Shown piece by piece: positions 5,937 through 6,218 of a DNA stretch of 6,218 bases. How positions within the stretch are numbered: position 1 is the first letter of the stretch; each line of letters starts with the position of its first letter. A model generated the notes under the pieces. The model saw nothing but the letters and a program-made list of their open reading frames with translations. It had not been told where the DNA came from and searched no databases. The position numbers and the translations under genes are program-made. The DNA is taken from contig PXDE01000133.1 in the NCBI GenBank assembly GCA_003566475.1, forward strand, positions 1-6,218, given 5' to 3'. This DNA comes from PVC group bacterium. GTDB lineage: Bacteria; Verrucomicrobiota; Kiritimatiellia; SS1-B-03-39; PXDE01.

Positions 5937-6112
5937 ACCTGGCCCTGGTGAGCTGCGAGATCTTCTACCGCGAGATGTGCGCGGAGGTGGCGGCCAGCCC
6001 CCACCGCATCGACGTCTCGTTTCTGCCCAAGGGCCTGCACGACCTCGGGGCCGAGCCCATGCAGGCCCGCCTCGCCGACGCGGTCGCCGCCGGTCTGGCC
6101 GCGCTCGATCCA
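5933..6112 (+). pseudogene. N-terminal part of a DUF1638 protein, broken by an inverted junction
   Basis: The ATG at 5933 overlaps the preceding TGA as ATGA. Residues 1-59 match the start of the DUF1638 family: VSCEIFYREMC, then the highly recognisable FLPKGLHDLG (30-39) and a helix ending AGLAALD. DUF1638 proteins are of unknown function. From memory they often sit beside URO-D and corrinoid methyltransferase genes, as here. After about residue 59 the family sequence stops. The + frame stays open to the window end but becomes low-complexity (VVGAGVAVEVVPVAVP), because the DNA now carries DUF1638 on the opposite strand. The gene is therefore either disrupted or misassembled. The exact break is ambiguous within about 6098-6112. 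Confidence 0.8.
6098..6112. other. Inverted junction inside the DUF1638 gene
   Basis: The bases GCGCTCGATCCA (6101-6112) serve as Ala-Leu-Asp-Pro of the N-terminal half on the + strand and, reverse-complemented, as Trp-Ile-Glu-Arg of the central block on the - strand. Such shared bases are what an exchange between short inverted repeats leaves behind, or a template-switch chimera with microhomology. Confidence 0.7.
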
Positions 6113-6218
6113 GCCCGTGGTCTGGTAGTAGGCGCCGGGGTGGCGGTCGAAGTAGTCCCGGTAGCGGTACCGCGATCCGAAGAAGAGGGTGATGCAGTCG
6201 TGGGCGCGGGGAACCACC
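6101..6218 (-). pseudogene. Internal DUF1638 segment in inverted orientation (continues beyond window)
   Basis: Read on the - strand from the window end, the sequence gives VVPRAHDCITLFFGSR, then YRYRDYFDRHPGAYY, then QTTGWIER. This is the central DUF1638 block that should follow the N-terminal part on the + strand, with an intervening 'GYGLCNNG'-type stretch expected from the family. It ends at ATC-GAG-CGC (6109-6101). Beyond that the - frame is only the antisense of the + strand N-terminal coding region. The upstream part lies beyond 6218. It could belong to the same gene after a local inversion, to a second head-to-head DUF1638 copy, or to an assembly foldback. Confidence 0.8.

Noticed and set aside
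6113..6218. Continuation of the + strand DUF1638 frame to the window end as its true C-terminal half
   Set aside because: The predicted sequence is low-complexity and lacks family motifs, whereas the opposite strand of the same bases encodes an unmistakable DUF1638 central block.

Overview
The window is GC-rich bacterial DNA (sample 60-base rows in the main genes hold 44-46 G+C). It carries most of a corrinoid-dependent methyltransferase operon on the + strand. The phylum cannot be fixed from sequence alone. A GC-rich anaerobe or a metagenome-assembled genome is my inference, because such operons are common there.

Layout: (1) 1-282, the C-terminal end of a probable MtaB-like corrinoid methyltransferase, cut by the window start. 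(2) 290-1420, a uroporphyrinogen-decarboxylase (URO-D) superfamily protein of the MtaA/CmuA type. (3) 1440-2066, a cognate corrinoid-binding protein. (4) 2081-3994, a reductive activator of corrinoid proteins (RACE) with an N-terminal [2Fe-2S] domain and a C-terminal ASKHA ATPase. (5) 3957-4680, on the opposite strand, a type II toxin-antitoxin pair (ribbon-helix-helix antitoxin plus PIN-domain toxin). (6) 4809-5936, a second, divergent URO-D-like protein. (7) From 5933, the start of a DUF1638 protein that is broken by an inverted junction near 6101-6112.

Working model: the methyltransferases move a methyl group from an unidentified methylated substrate to the Co(I) corrinoid protein and on to an acceptor. 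The RACE protein uses ATP to re-reduce corrinoid that has oxidised to Co(II). The second URO-D protein and DUF1638 belong to the same transcription unit, with ATGA stop/start overlaps.

Two structural events stand out. First, the toxin-antitoxin module appears to have inserted into the extreme 3' end of the activator gene. A 9-bp direct repeat flanks it (3959-3967 and 4762-4770). The sequence after the right copy reads as a 16-residue tail that would restore the activator's frame and end in an ATGA overlap with the downstream URO-D gene. Second, the DUF1638 gene runs on the + strand for about 59 codons. After that, the DNA encodes an internal DUF1638 segment on the - strand. This is either a small inversion or a foldback assembly chimera. 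No tRNA, rRNA, CRISPR array or transposase was seen.
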